Source of the DNA: Tieghemostelium lacteum
Lineage: Eukaryota > Evosea > Eumycetozoa > Dictyosteliales > Raperosteliaceae
Assembly (NCBI GenBank): GCA_001606155.1
Contig: LODT01000051.1
Location: 434,001-498,000, forward strand
Direction: 5' to 3'
Length of the DNA stretch: 64,000 nt
Part shown: positions 26,990-38,931 of the stretch, piece by piece
Position numbering within the stretch: position 1 is the first letter of the stretch
Layout: every line of letters starts with the position of its first letter
The notes under the pieces: model-generated
Database searches by the model: none
What the model saw: the letters and a program-made list of their open reading frames with translations, nothing else
What the model was told of the DNA's origin: nothing
Program-made: the position numbers and the translations under genes

Positions 26990-27550
26990 ATGTCCTGCAG
27001 ACTATTTTACAATCAACCATCACACCAAACTTTCTTTAGTGAACTTGAAAAACAATTAAATAATGAATTGTTGAAATCACAAACAAATGAAGAGATATTC
27101 TATACACCAAATAGTAATATTATTGAACAACAAGATGGTTTTATAATTGAATTAGAGTTGGCTGGTGTCAACAAACAAGATATTAAAATTGATATCGAAA
27201 AATCAAATCTGATTATTTCTGGTGAAAATAAGAGAAAATTTTCATTGTTGTCTAATACAAATAGTTCAAACAATAATAATACAACTTCACCAACTGATAA
27301 ACCATTAATTGAAAATTTTGAAGGCTCAAACAAAAATAATCAATTAACCAGTACTAAATCTAAACCAGAACTACAAGAAAAACACCAATACTTGGTAAGA
27401 GAAATAGAAAGTGGTAAATTTAGAAAAGTAATTTCAATTAAGGACCAATATTTAGATTTAGAGAATATCAAGGCTACTTTTGAAAATGGTATTTTATCAA
27501 TTAAACTTTTGAAAAAAGAACCAGTTTCATTAAAAGTTAATTTATTTTAA
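26990..27550 (+). CDS. Small heat-shock protein (Hsp20/alpha-crystallin)
   Basis: A single exon of 186 residues. The alpha-crystallin domain starts near residue 43 (IIEQQDGFIIELELAGVNKQ) and ends with the conserved A-x-x-x-n-G-(I/V)-L motif (ATFENGILSIKL). A ~40-residue insertion rich in Asn, Ser and Thr (about 86-125) splits the domain. This is typical of the dictyostelid hspG-like proteins. The extreme C-terminus (VSLKVNLF) may hold an I-x-I-like anchoring motif. It acts as an ATP-independent holdase for unfolded proteins. The upstream region holds a possible heat-shock element. Confidence 0.92.
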   Translation: MSCRLFYNQPSHQTFFSELEKQLNNELLKSQTNEEIFYTPNSNIIEQQDGFIIELELAGVNKQDIKIDIEKSNLIISGENKRKFSLLSNTNSSNNNNTTSPTDKPLIENFEGSNKNNQLTSTKSKPELQEKHQYLVREIESGKFRKVISIKDQYLDLENIKATFENGILSIKLLKKEPVSLKVNLF

Positions 27551-27618
27551 ATAGAATAGAAAATAAATAAATAGTTGTGTTATATATAAAGTAAAATGAT
27601 TTAAAAAACTTCAATCTT

Positions 27619-29562
27619 TTATTCGAAATGTAAAGTTGAATAGATTTTTTTGGTAAACCACAATGAGCATAGAAAACTTATGGAGGAACAAAAGAAAGCC
27701 ACCAAGAGAGAAAATATAAGGGAAAGGATAAAATAGTAAAAATTGGCACCACCATGGTACATTTTGGAAATTCCAAAGTAGACAAAATAGACAAAGGTGT
27801 AGAAGCCAGTACTTGAAGGTCCTAAAAGGGATCTCCACCACCAACTGTAATTTTCCATTGACAATTGGTAGAATTCAATAATGATATTCAATTCAATGAT
27901 TGAGATTATCATAAGAATCAGTGAGAATCCAAAACCATAGCTGTACTGATAGTGGGTATTACGTACAATACCACTGAGGAAGAAAAATAGTTGATTGTTA
28001 ATGATACCAAATGGGATAACACCAGAGAGGAAAGATTGAATGGCAGTGTTATGGTACCATTTGGTAATTGGAATAAATCTTGGAATGTGATTGGTTGCAC
28101 ATGGGTACCCTGATGGAGGCCAATTCTTTACAAAGTAACTGCTCATCAGAGACAATGGCACAGAGAGGAATAACCACAAAAGTAAAACTATAAATACATC
28201 GAATCCAGTTGCAGCATAGGTGTATTTGTTTGACCAAATTTGAATATTACCAATAAAAACTAGAATTAATGATAGTCCTGGAAGAAGGAATGCTGTCATT
28301 ACAGCATTATAGGTTTTTCTGGTACCACCCATCATAATGTAGGTTCTCATTGACACATATCCATTGAAAATGGAGCATGTTGAAAATATAATTATAATTG
28401 CAAATGACAAACCACCTGGGTTGGCAATAGAAAGGAATCCACCGACTGAGAATACCATCAAAATGAATGCTGATGCTACAATTTGAACTCCAAAACCAGT
28501 AATAATAGAAAAGGTCATAAAGTTATTTGGAGATCTGAATACATCGGCGTAGATTGCTTTCCAACCACTTTCATCTGCACCCAATATACCATAGGCATTC
28601 TTTTTATAGATTCTCATGAAAATGACAACTACTGCCAATGACAATATCAATACCAATAAGAAACCATATATAATTGATGTGGTAACAAATGATGAATAGT
28701 TTGAATAATAAATATCAAAACGGTCATTCCATGTTACATCTAAAGGTGTAAAATTTACACTATAGGTAAATAATACCTTATTTTCAGTGTCTTCTGTAAG
28801 TGCAAGTGTATAATTTGGTGTATTACACATTGACAGTGGTGTTTTGGTATAGTCGACACTTAATACTATAACATTTACACCTACTAACCAAAACTTTCTG
28901 TCACCAGCCGAACCTGAATCCACTCCAGGTACCTCGTTATAGTAAATTGTTATATCTAAATGATTATAAATTACAGTTTGATTATTAAGATGTAGACCCA
29001 TACTATATCCTAAATAATTTAAATTATCTCCAAATCTATGACCAATAGGTAAATCGTCTATATAACTGTTTACGTGTTTTTTTCGTTTATATTAGTTTTC
29101 ATTAGGCTTTTTTCTTCTATAACATCTGTCTGTAACTTACAAATGGGCTCTAAATTGATTTTTAATTAGGTTTATAAAATCATTAGATTGAGGTGCACTC
29201 AAAGTGGTATATGAGCTCTCTGTAGTGTTTCCTTTAACTAAAGGGGTACATGGTATATTTTGTAGGAATGAATCTATTTGAATTAATGATGTTCTTTTTT
29301 TATTACCACTTAGGTTAAATATAAAAGAATCATGATCTTCTATTTTCTTTGGTTGAGGATATAGACCTTTATAGTAATAATCGTACCACATCAAGTCAGA
29401 TCTCATCATATTCATATATACTGGAACACTCTCATTCACTTTATATTCGATTTCTGGGCCTGATGAAAATATTCTACCATTTACTAAACTACTATATAAC
29501 AGTAATATAGTAGTTATGGTAACCAAAGTTATAGATTTACAGGTCTTCATTGTTCCAGTCAC
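27619..29562 (-). CDS. Transmembrane 9 superfamily (TM9SF/Phg1-type) protein
   Basis: Exons are 29562-29141 and 29065-27619 (intron 29066-29140, 75 nt, phase 2), giving 622 residues. A signal peptide (about 1-29) is followed by a ~230-residue lumenal domain with N-glycosylation sites. Nine membrane spans follow. Family hallmarks include YGILGADESGWKAIYADVFR after the first span, SMRTYIMMGGTRK, PCATNHIPRFIP in a loop, and an aromatic TM segment before the end. The family sorts glycine-rich membrane proteins and supports adhesion and phagocytosis; D. discoideum Phg1A-C are members. The tail (LWFTKKIYSTLHFE) places a basic motif near the end, as in the Golgi/endosomal sorting tails of TM9SF. The M-start is the first ATG before the signal peptide. 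Confidence 0.93.
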
Positions 29563-29696
29563 AAAATAAAAATCTAAATTTTTAAAAAAAAAATTATTGA
29601 AAATTAATTTAAGTTTATTGGTATTCTCATTGTCTACAGCAGATTTCTATTTTGGTCCAAATATGAATAAATGGTTTGGATTTATTTTTGTTTATG

Positions 29697-32600
29697 TTAT
29701 TCTTCCATTGGAATAAGAGGTGGTCTATTATATAATATACCAAAACAATCGGCAGGAATGAAACCTTTTCGATCAATAAGAGGCCACTGATCTTGGGTGA
29801 GTATTGATATTTTACTTGAGGTTAAAAAGGTTGCAAAGTAAATGGAAAACATAAGAATGTGTGGATTCATTCTATCAAATATCATTTGTACATGATCAGG
29901 TTGAATTGGTTCATCAGAATGTTTATACAAACGGAATGAAATACTGTTGATGTTTGAATAAATATTTACCTGGTCTATGATTGGCAGTACCTGATTGATA
30001 TTCTCAATTGAGAATCTAATTTGATTTAAACTAGATAGTACACCACTAGCAATTTCAGTGGAGGAGTTGAATCTAATATTTGCATATTCAAATCCATCAA
30101 ATGGTACAATATTAGGAATGGATCTAAGATAGAATTTAGGGAACTTTGTCATACCATATTTCAATTTCAAATTGGATTTAATTGCTGTAATGTAGAGTGG
30201 TTGATGAGTTGCCACGTGATTAAGATATACAGTGAATACCTTTAGATTTTCATGTTGATATGAAACCATAGTTTCAATACAATCATTAAAACCACCCCAA
30301 TTCAGAGCGGTTGTGATATTGATTCTCTCTAGTAATGGAGATGATTTTACAAGTTTAAGAATTTTTTCTGGATTGATATTGGTGATATCTTTTACCAACT
30401 CTAATTCAATTACTTTTAAATTGGTGTTTCTGGTAACCAGTAATCTGGTACTGAGGATATTATTGGTTATGTTAATGTACAGAGACTCCATGTATTCATA
30501 GAAATAGTGTTCATTTCTGTCCATGTCCATTGAGATGTACTTTAGTGATTTATACTCGAGATACTTTGGATAGTTATTAAAGAGACTGAATGGCGAATGA
30601 ATATTAATTTTCTTGGTGACTCTGATATTAATATAGTTATTTAGAAAGTCTTCGTAGTAGTAGTTGGTCATTATACTACTACACAGTTGAAAGAAGGTTT
30701 TACTAACTGTTGCCAACAAGAGTTTGAACTGATAGTGCAATATCAAGTCATGGTATACATAGTGTATAATCTTCTTCAAAATAATGTGTGGTAGCTTATA
30801 GAGATTATTAGTGGTATCAAGCAACTTTCCTTCATTTGGATCGTAGTTGGGGTTGATTAGAAGCATCTTTTTGTGTCGGTATTCTCTTTCTTCCAACTCC
30901 AACAGATAGGTTATATGCTTTGCTGATATTGTCTCCTTTAGAGGCAATTCAAAGTAAAACTCCTTAAAGTACCGTGATTTTATACAAAACTTACATTTAT
31001 CCAAGAAATCATCCAAGTGGTCGTGTATGAGATACTGATCGTAAATCACCTGATTTTGGTGTTGTTGCGAAGTGAATTTAATTTGAATGTCCTTGTAAAG
31101 GTTATGCAATGGAGTGTTGTAATTAGCCTTTACAATTTCTAAAATGGCCGTTTCAGCTATTGGTAATGCCACTCTAATGACATTCAATTTCAATGAAATT
31201 TCACAGAACTTTATAACCTCAGGAGACAGAGGTTTTTCAACACTATCATACAAGTTAAATAGTTTCTCTAGAAGTGCATAGTTTTTGTAATTATCAGCAA
31301 TGATTCTGTAACCAATATCTTCAGGTAATGCAGCAAAGTTCTCAACTAACATGATTTCATAGATATTTCTGATTTTCTTTGTTGACAGTGCAGAGGATAG
31401 AATATTCGTTAGATTTAGAAATATAAATTCATAACTCTTTGGAGATGCATTTAACAGCACCTCAGTAACTTTTTCATCATTCAATATAGCACTATTTATA
31501 GTCCCAATATGTAAATGTTGAGAGGAATTAATGGACAAAAAGAAATAGGACATTATAAAACTAGTATTAGCTTTGATTCTATCGAGATTATCCTGAATGC
31601 TGTACCCAGATTCGTTGTATCTCTCCAAAATCTGACAAAAGAATCTCTGATACTTTTTCTGGAATGCAGGGTTACTGTGCATTGATCTACTGTGAATAGC
31701 CAACAATTGTTCAAATTTCAAAGCCATATCAAAATGTATAGGATCAACTATATTATCAATAAAACCGAAGAAATCTTGTGTTTCAAAATCTTGTGCTGAC
31801 AATGTTTGGAAATATTTCATCATTTGCGGATCATCTTTATAGAATAGATCCAACAAAATAAATGCATAAACTGTTTTTCTCTGATTAATAAGAATTAATT
31901 GTATATATTTAACAACTATCTAAAGATAAATAAATATTAATATTATTTTCACCATCACACTTAATAAATCTTATTATATTACCTCTGGTAAAGATGATAT
32001 TTCGCATTTGTATACTAGATAATAGAATGCCAAGAAGTATTCATGCTTTTGGAATCTAAAATCACTAGCAAATTTTGGGAGATACTTTTCAAAGTTCTTT
32101 ATATGATCTAATATCTTAAACTTTTTAGAGGTAGTCTCTGTAATTGCTATATAAATATCTCTGTGTTTTTTTCAAGTTAATTAAAATAAATTCACAAATA
32201 AACGAATGATTAAACATACCTATCGAGTTTTGGTTGGTTTTTAGCAGGTATTTGATATTTATCAATTAATAATACTACATTTTCAAAAATGTTAAAAATC
32301 TTTTCTTCAACATTGCCATTGGCTTCGAATTTATCCAAATATTCACTTAATAACTCTCTAAAGTCCTGTTGATAGTGAGTATATAGTATATCAAGCAATG
32401 TTGTATCGTTTTTTTGTTTCTATATATAAAATATTAGTATTTTGAGAGTGTAAAAGAAATACATGGTTTAGTAATACAAACTAATGAATAGAATAAATAA
32501 AATATAATTTGGTTATAATCTAGAATTGGAGGTCGATGGTGATTGAGGTAATCCTTGTTACAGACTTTCTCTAAAACTTTTTTTACAAATCTTGTATAGA

Positions 32601-33408
32601 TAGTATCAGCTTTGAAATCAAGTATATTCTTGTTGAATGGTGCCAATAGTTTAGATAAGAGGGATGGTGAAATATCAACTGTTGGCGGATCTACCAATAG
32701 TAGGTTGAGTGCAAATAGTTTTACCTTTGCAGGATCAGATTCACTACCAACCTTCTCCAAAACTGAAGTGAATACTTTTATACTTGGTGGACATATAAAG
32801 ATTTGTAATGGTTTTAGAATATTAAATACCTCTAAATCTTCAGTCAATCTATCAAATACTATATCAATTCTCTCTTTATCTTTTGATCTTAGTACCATGA
32901 AATAGAACATCATTCGCTTTTGAGTACTCTCTGCATCTAACCAACCTGTAAATCCTATATAATTTTGTAAAATTGAGTTACTATATAGTTTTAAATGTAA
33001 AAAATACATAAATATATACATACTATTACAAAGAGGTGGATTTTCAATAATAAATCTAACAAGAAATAGGAATATTTGTTCTGGAAAACCTTTCTCTAAG
33101 AGATTTGGTACATCAATTTGTGTTATTCTGTCATAACAATACTTTTGAATTGAAGCTTTTCTATCTTCGAATGAAGTATCAGCCCATTCAATAAATATAT
33201 CAACCAATTCCAAAGTCTCTGAAAGTGAATAGTCAATGAATCCAAAGTTTTTCATTGAATTATTACCACAGGTACATTTCTCTTCTGATGATCTTCCACA
33301 ATAGGCACATACAACAATAATTGGCATCTCACCGAGATGACATAGATAGACTGTCCTGTAGAAATCCTCTTTGAGATCTTCTCTACTTTTAAGTTTTGTT
33401 TTACTCAT
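29697..33408 (-). CDS. Large helical-repeat protein with F-box-like centre, function unknown
   Basis: I read one gene from five exons: 33408-33024, 32945-32482, 32419-32220, 32160-31983 and 31919-29697, giving 1,149 residues with all phases consistent. The first residues hold C-x2-C-x8-C-x-C (CAYCGRSSEEKCTC), a possible zinc site. Residues about 60-640 are helical and look like an alpha solenoid. An F-box-like segment (LPHIILKKIIHYVYHDLI...) follows at about 765-805. The C-terminus is leucine-rich-repeat-like (LKVIELELVKDI, SPLLERINITT). The second half resembles the large families of F-box-like proteins in social amoebae. Weak points are the donor of intron 2, which is GTTTGT, and intron 1 (32946-33023), which is 78 nt and in frame and so might be retained. 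No known function. Confidence 0.7.
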
Positions 33409-33666
33409 CAAAATTTCGCAAATTTAATAATATTAATAAAAATAAAATTTAAAAAAAAAAAAGTTATAACTTGATTTTTGAGTTCTCATAATAATAAGAT
33501 AAAGTCTGTAATTTAAAAAAAATTTTTGGATTATTTGAAACCTTTATTTTGGGGTGTATAAATGGAAATAGATTATTGCTTTTCATATACAAAAAAACAA
33601 AAAATCAAAATTTTGTTCCCAACGAAAGGTGGTGGTCTTTGGGGTGGGTATGAATAGATATTGATA

Positions 33667-35142
33667 TTAGTAGAGTTGGGATAGTTGAGCTTTTTGATGT
33701 ACAACAGGATTTGGTGGCAACAATGTAATGGATGAAGGTGGTGATTTTGGAGAGGACTGATTTTGTGGGGTTAAATTCAATTGTTGAAGAGCCAGCTCAT
33801 AGGTTTGGGCAATGGCAGCTTGGACCTTTTTGATGGTGGCTTTAACCATGAATTGATCTCTAGAGAGTGATCTGACAGTTTTGAGATATTCCTCTAGAGA
33901 GACAGTACCAGAATGCAAAGCTTTATCCATAAAATAGAGAATATCTTCAATAGTTTGATTCTCAGAGGCTAGAGTCAACAATTGTTTGGAAAGTACTGAT
34001 TTTGGTCCCAAAACTAAATCTACATCTACAGATGAGTCAGTACCCTCGAGATCCTTTACAATCTTTTCCAGTTTCTCAGATTCACTGGTAATATTATGAA
34101 TAGATTTCTCAGAATACTCTAAATCCTTAGCCAAATTGTCTTTTTGTAGGTTTAGATCTTTTAATCTCTTTTCCATACTTTGATTGAAACTCTTGAAATC
34201 GGTAATCTCTGTATTTAAAGTCTCATAGAATTGTGAGAGTTGTTCTTGAATTTTAATTGTACATTTTTGTATCAGCTCAGCCTTTTCATCGACTACAACT
34301 GGTGGTGGATTTGGTGGTAATGGTTTAGTTGGTGGTGAGTTTTTAATAGTATTCTGCTGTTGTTGTTTATTTGCCATACTATGATCATAGGATGGTGGTT
34401 GTTGTGTATTCCAATTGGCAGCAGTTGGTGAAGATCCATAAGGTGGTGGACTATTATTATTTTGTATATTCGAGTTTATTGGTATATTTTGGGTTGGTGT
34501 GGTTGGTAATCCTCTGTGTGGTTGTTGTGGTTGTTGTTGTTGTTGTTGTGGTAGTTGTGGTAGTGGTTGTGGTTGTGGTTGTGGAGGTTGTTGAATTGTT
34601 TGTTGAGTTCCAGTACCTCTAGACTGTAGAGGTGGCATATAACTAAATGTATCACATAAATATTTTAGAACTTGACTGACACTTGTTAGATGGTTCCAAT
34701 TTTTTAATATACAGGTGCCATATTCATCGACTTGTGGGTGATTTTTCACCACAAACATCTCTGGTGTTGGATCCAATGCAATATGTGGCCCATGTTCTGG
34801 GTATAATGTAGGTAATGTAATCTTTATAGGCAAATAGTAATTGAAATTATTATAAATAATTGGTATAGTTCCTTTTAAATATATAACTGTTCCTCTGTCA
34901 CCTATAAGTTGTTAACAATTTGTCAATTAATAATCTATAGTACTCTCAATATATTCTATACAGGGTTATTTAATATTACTTTGTTGATAATATGGATGTA
35001 AATTGGGAAAGTATCTAAACACCTCACCAGTATCAACTTTCACTCTATTTGGGTCTCTGTATAATCTGATATAACTTAAATAACTGGTAACTAATCCATT
35101 TTTATCTGGCATAGGAGGTACACCATAATTTCCATAACTCAT
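33667..35142 (-). CDS. tsg101: ESCRT-I subunit Tsg101/Vps23
   Basis: Exons are 35142-34980 and 34901-33667 (intron 34902-34979, 78 nt, phase 1), giving 465 residues. Splicing completes an N-terminal UEV domain (to about 145) with YRDPNRVKVDTGEVF, then LKGTIPI and PIKITLPTLYPEHGP, and no catalytic Cys. A Pro/Gln-rich linker (about 148-260, Gln codons at 34510-34590) is followed by a coiled coil (260-370). The C-terminal steadiness box includes IEDILYFMDKALHSGTVSLE and VRSLSRDQFMVKATIKKVQA. It recognises ubiquitin and P(S/T)AP-type motifs and starts ESCRT assembly on endosomes. The linker and length match family norms. Confidence 0.95.
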
Positions 35143-35287
35143 ATTTTCTTATTTATATTTGTGTTTTTCCTACTTTTAACTGCACTATCTCTCTCTATGA
35201 CTAAAAAATAAAAAAAAAAAAAAAAAAATACAAAAAAAAACTTTTCTTTGTTATTTAGGAGGTCTGATCATGAAAAATATTAATAAT

Positions 35288-36703
35288 TTAAGTTTTATTA
35301 TTATCATTTAAAAATGAATCATATTCATCATCACCACTAGTAAATTTTGTCGTTTTTTGTTGTCTCTTAAGCAACAATTGTTTTTTGTTCTTTAAATTCT
35401 CTAGTCTCTCTTGAGCACGTAATAACTCCAAGTTTTCATCTATATCCTCCTCTACTACATCTTCTTTCTTATTCTTCATTTCATTTGCAGAAGCATCCAG
35501 ATCTTGACTAACCTTTTTAACAATAATGGATTTAGATTTCCTCTTATTATTAACATGTTCAAAATCATCTTCTAAATTATCGTCTTCTTCCTTTTGTTTT
35601 TTTAAATGTTTTTTCTTTGTTTGTTGTTTCTGTTGTTTATGTTGGTCTTGTTGTTGGGTTTGATCTTTTTTAATTAAATTATCTACACGTTTACTCATAC
35701 TGTCAATTTGTTTCTCTATTGATTGACCAATACGAATGTTTTTACCTTCAGTTTTGAATTCCAATAAATCAATATTGGATTTCTTGTGAGAGAAATCTAC
35801 AAATCTATTCGTTATATCTACAAATTGTGGTATTGTAAGATTTGCAACTCTTTGTTTTGGATCAAATCCTTCTATTAGTTGATGAGCATATTCAGGTTCT
35901 GAACTAAGAAGCTCAGCTGCATTACTTAGAAGTTTTCTCTTTTGAGTAAACAGTTCTCTTGCTACATATTCAAAATACTCACTAGACTGTGCAACACCGC
36001 CTAATGGCTCCAGTCTAGGTTCAACTTTGATGACAGATGCATCCACCTTAGGAGGTGGTACAAAGCATTTTCCAGGAAGATCATAGAGAATCTTTGTATG
36101 ACACTGATGTTGCACCATTACAGACAACCTACTGTAATCAGCAGTCCCAGGACCTGCCACAACCCTCTCTGCAAGTTCTTTCTGAAACATTAAATACATA
36201 GGAACCCTACCAAATTCATAGAGTCCTTTTCGAGGTTGAATCTGACGAACCCATTTCAACATCAAATGTGTACCTACATTAAAAGGTAAGTTACCAATGA
36301 TTGCAACCTTACTTTTATCATCACTCCAATCAGATTTCTCAGCACCATTGTCATATAAAATCTTTGCTTCGTCGACTTCCATCATATTACCCATAACAAT
36401 AGTGAGTTTACCCTGACTTGCTTCTTCCAGCATTTTCAGTGCTGGATAAAACCTGTTATCCATCTCAACTGCTATAATCTTCTTTGCATCACTTGTTAAT
36501 AAAGATCTAGTAAGACCACCAGGACCAGCACCAACCTCAATAACAGTACAATCTTTGAATCCACCTGATAATTTACATATCTTATTTGTAACATTTAAAT
36601 CTAATAAAAAGTTTTGTGATAATTGTTGTTTTGCTGATAATCCATAAAGCCTTATAAGCTCTTGGATTTTTGGCATTGGAGGTAAAACTAATTTTCCAAC
36701 CAT
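35288..36703 (-). CDS. tfb1m: rRNA adenine dimethyltransferase, TFB1M-like, with long charged tail
   Basis: A single exon of 471 residues from the first ATG; a stop lies just upstream in frame. The KsgA/Dim1 fold has SAKQQLSQNFLLD (23-35), SAM-binding EVGAGPGGLT (56-65), acidic E80 ending the second strand, and the catalytic NLPF motif (138-141). The opening LPPMPKIQELIRLYGLSAKQ is closest to mitochondrial TFB1M rather than to nucleolar Dim1. The family dimethylates two adenines near the 3' end of small-subunit rRNA. No clear presequence is visible. The last ~130 residues are Lys/Glu/Gln-rich with coiled-coil character (KKKHLKKQK), absent from human TFB1M. Confidence 0.9.
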   Translation of the reverse strand: MVGKLVLPPMPKIQELIRLYGLSAKQQLSQNFLLDLNVTNKICKLSGGFKDCTVIEVGAGPGGLTRSLLTSDAKKIIAVEMDNRFYPALKMLEEASQGKLTIVMGNMMEVDEAKILYDNGAEKSDWSDDKSKVAIIGNLPFNVGTHLMLKWVRQIQPRKGLYEFGRVPMYLMFQKELAERVVAGPGTADYSRLSVMVQHQCHTKILYDLPGKCFVPPPKVDASVIKVEPRLEPLGGVAQSSEYFEYVARELFTQKRKLLSNAAELLSSEPEYAHQLIEGFDPKQRVANLTIPQFVDITNRFVDFSHKKSNIDLLEFKTEGKNIRIGQSIEKQIDSMSKRVDNLIKKDQTQQQDQHKQQKQQTKKKHLKKQKEEDDNLEDDFEHVNNKRKSKSIIVKKVSQDLDASANEMKNKKEDVVEEDIDENLELLRAQERLENLKNKKQLLLKRQQKTTKFTSGDDEYDSFLNDNNKT

Positions 36704-37335
36704 TTCCCAATTCACTTATGCAAATGAAAATTCGATCTACAAAAAAAAAAAAAAACTAGATTGCACAAACAACAATATGCAAACTTAATTAAAAATTAAT
36801 TTTATCTATATAATTTTCACCATATTTGAAGATGAATTTCAAATTCTTTTCATTATTTGTTGTAGATTTTGTATTTGTTGTTATATGAGTTTGATTTGTT
36901 GCCATAGATTTTGAGATGTATACCTTATTAACAGTTCTTATAAGAATGAGAAAACAAAAAAGAGATAATTAAATTCTATTTTATGTTTTATTAGATGGAA
37001 AAGAGGAATTAATATTTGATAACTACACAAATTTCTATAAAGAAGTTTTCTTGTGAAATTATCTTGTAAATTTATATTTATATGAGATATTGATGAATTA
37101 GATTTAAGAACATTCTCCAATTCAGTCAACTGTATTTTGTAGATGGCTCTCTTAAGGGTTTATAATTGATAAAAATAAATTTTTTAAAATTAACCAGATT
37201 AAACTGAAAAAAGTTTTGCACTAAAAACACATATAAATTTGTCCAAAATAAAAATTTTAAACTTTTTCCACACTTATTTTTACACTTATTGAACATTCAA
37301 AGAAAATTTATTAATTATTTATTGATCAAATATTA
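36704..37335. other. AT-rich region with degraded gene fragment
   Basis: 632 bp between the dimethylase and the transposase gene. It contains the weak minus-strand coding remnant at 36938-37159 and a 38-codon minus-strand frame starting at 36905 (MATNQTHITTNTKS). No intact gene, tRNA or clear terminal repeat of the neighbouring transposon was found. Confidence 0.4.
36938..37159 (-). pseudogene. Possible remnant of an LRR-like slime-mould protein
   Basis: A minus-strand frame without an ATG reads KIQLTELENVLKSNSSISHI and onward through DNFTRKLLYRN. The spacing of Leu/Ile with N-S-S-I recalls the repeats of dictyostelid leucine-rich proteins. It has no start and ends in an AT-rich hydrophobic run, so it is best read as gene debris. 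The family assignment is by pattern only. Confidence 0.25.
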
Positions 37336-38925
37336 ATGTCCACTCCCAAAAAAACAATAGGAGAAATAGAAGCTCATCTAGAAGATAAATTTAATAAAAA
37401 TATTTGCATTATTTGTGATGAAGCAATAAATATTGTTAATTCAGTAACCCACATAAGTGAATGTTCTAACATATACAAGAATTACGTAAAACGAGTGTTC
37501 TTCCCTCCACAGAAAAAAAACGACAATAATAGCAATACCCATCGCAATAACAATAATAATAGCAATAATGGTACCTTTAACTTGCATAGTTCATACACAT
37601 TGCAATTTAATCAACAAATTTTAAACACCCCATCAACACCCTCAAACACTTCTTTATCTATACTAAATGATTCAATACAATCTATTAAAAACCTTCCAAC
37701 TATGACAGAGTTAGTAACTAATAAACCAACACCAAATTCATCAGCATACCTTAAAAGTATTAAAGCAATAGCTGACTTAAGAGAGATAAAGGTAAAACAG
37801 GAGAGTACAACTCAATCGAAACTATGTTCTCTATATGGTGATGGTACTTGTAGTAGTATAAATACCAAGCCACTTGAGGGATTTGAAATAAAGTATGAGA
37901 ATGTATCTGTAAACATTTGCAGACTCCATCATGTTGTTAAGATGACAAATCCAATTTTACAAAAACTAGGTATTACGGACCAAAAATCTAAGTTTCCCTC
38001 CTCAACCGTAGGTACACATTGTTATAAATGCACAGGTAGATGCTCAGCTCTTCTACAACTAATTCACAATGCTAGCAATAACCCATTTCATTTTTGTTCG
38101 ATAGATTGTATAATACAATTATATAAAACTAAAGAGGAAAAGAATCAATTTTTCACACAACTTGGTATCAAGGGCATTGTTGATGTAGAAACCAACACTG
38201 TTGAACCTTTACCTAAAAAAAGAAATGCTGATCACATTTCAAAACCAGATAAAGAAAACATAGAAAACAAAAAACTAGCAGCAGCATATACTGAATCAAA
38301 TAAACCAAAATCTATTCCAACACGTTATAGCCAAAAGAGTAAATAAATGAAAGGTTAAACCCTGAAATCAGTTGTATTAATATAATAATTATTATTGCTA
38401 GTGGAAGATATGTCAAATCATTTAAGCCAGGAAAACTTTAAATATCTATTCAAGTTAGAATGTGAACAAATATATACACTATCCGAGATCGTTAACACAG
38501 CTTTATTAAACATAGATCCAAACTCCAAAAAAAGTATGGATGTTACAGGATTGATGATATTACTTTGTAAATTCAGACATAACATGCCATTTCAATTAAT
38601 GTCAATAATCTTTAATATTAGTGAAAGCACTTTGCTATTTCATTATAATAAGGCATTTAATATTCTGAACACAGTTACTAAAGCATATTTCTCAGCTCCT
38701 ATAGATTTAGTTAAATTGGAACAATCACATGAAGAAATAATCTATAATGGAGAAATTATAACAGCTCACTTGATAATGGATGGTTCAGAACAAGAAATAC
38801 AAAAGCCACACGACAAAACTCAATCCAAATTAGTATACTCAGGAAAGAAATGCAAAAATACTTTAACTAAATTGGCAATTTTTTTTTTTGAATATTTTAG
38901 GTTTATGGTTAACGTTTATTATTAA
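37336..38925 (+). mobile_element. 3'-truncated DDE transposase gene (PIF/Harbinger- or ISL2EU-like)
   Basis: Exons are 37336-38338 and 38402-38925 (intron 38339-38401, 63 nt, phase 1). The intron skips a stop and continues the frame, giving 508 residues. The first part has two Cys/His clusters (CIICDEAIN... and CYKCTGRC...FCSIDC), probably zinc-binding. Exon 2 has a helix-turn-helix like HTH_Tnp_4 (LLCKFRHNMPFQLMSIIFNI, then SESTLLFHYNKAF). The first DDE block follows: IMDGSEQEIQKP, then YSGKKCKNTLTKL. This order is typical of DDE_Tnp_4 transposases. The frame then runs out in a T-tract after about 20 odd residues, before the second and third catalytic blocks. The stop is 7 bp from the 3' end of the neighbouring gene. 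It is therefore a truncated, inactive copy. No terminal inverted repeats or target duplication were found. Confidence 0.7.
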
Positions 38926-38931
38926 AATAGA

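Noticed and set aside
31983-33408. Three small separate genes upstream of the F-box-like frame
   Set aside because: Splice sites and phases connect them all into one 1,149-residue frame; none has its own good ATG except the first.
37160-37335. Left terminal repeat of the truncated DDE transposon
   Set aside because: No inverted match to the right side or target duplication was found, so ends cannot be called.
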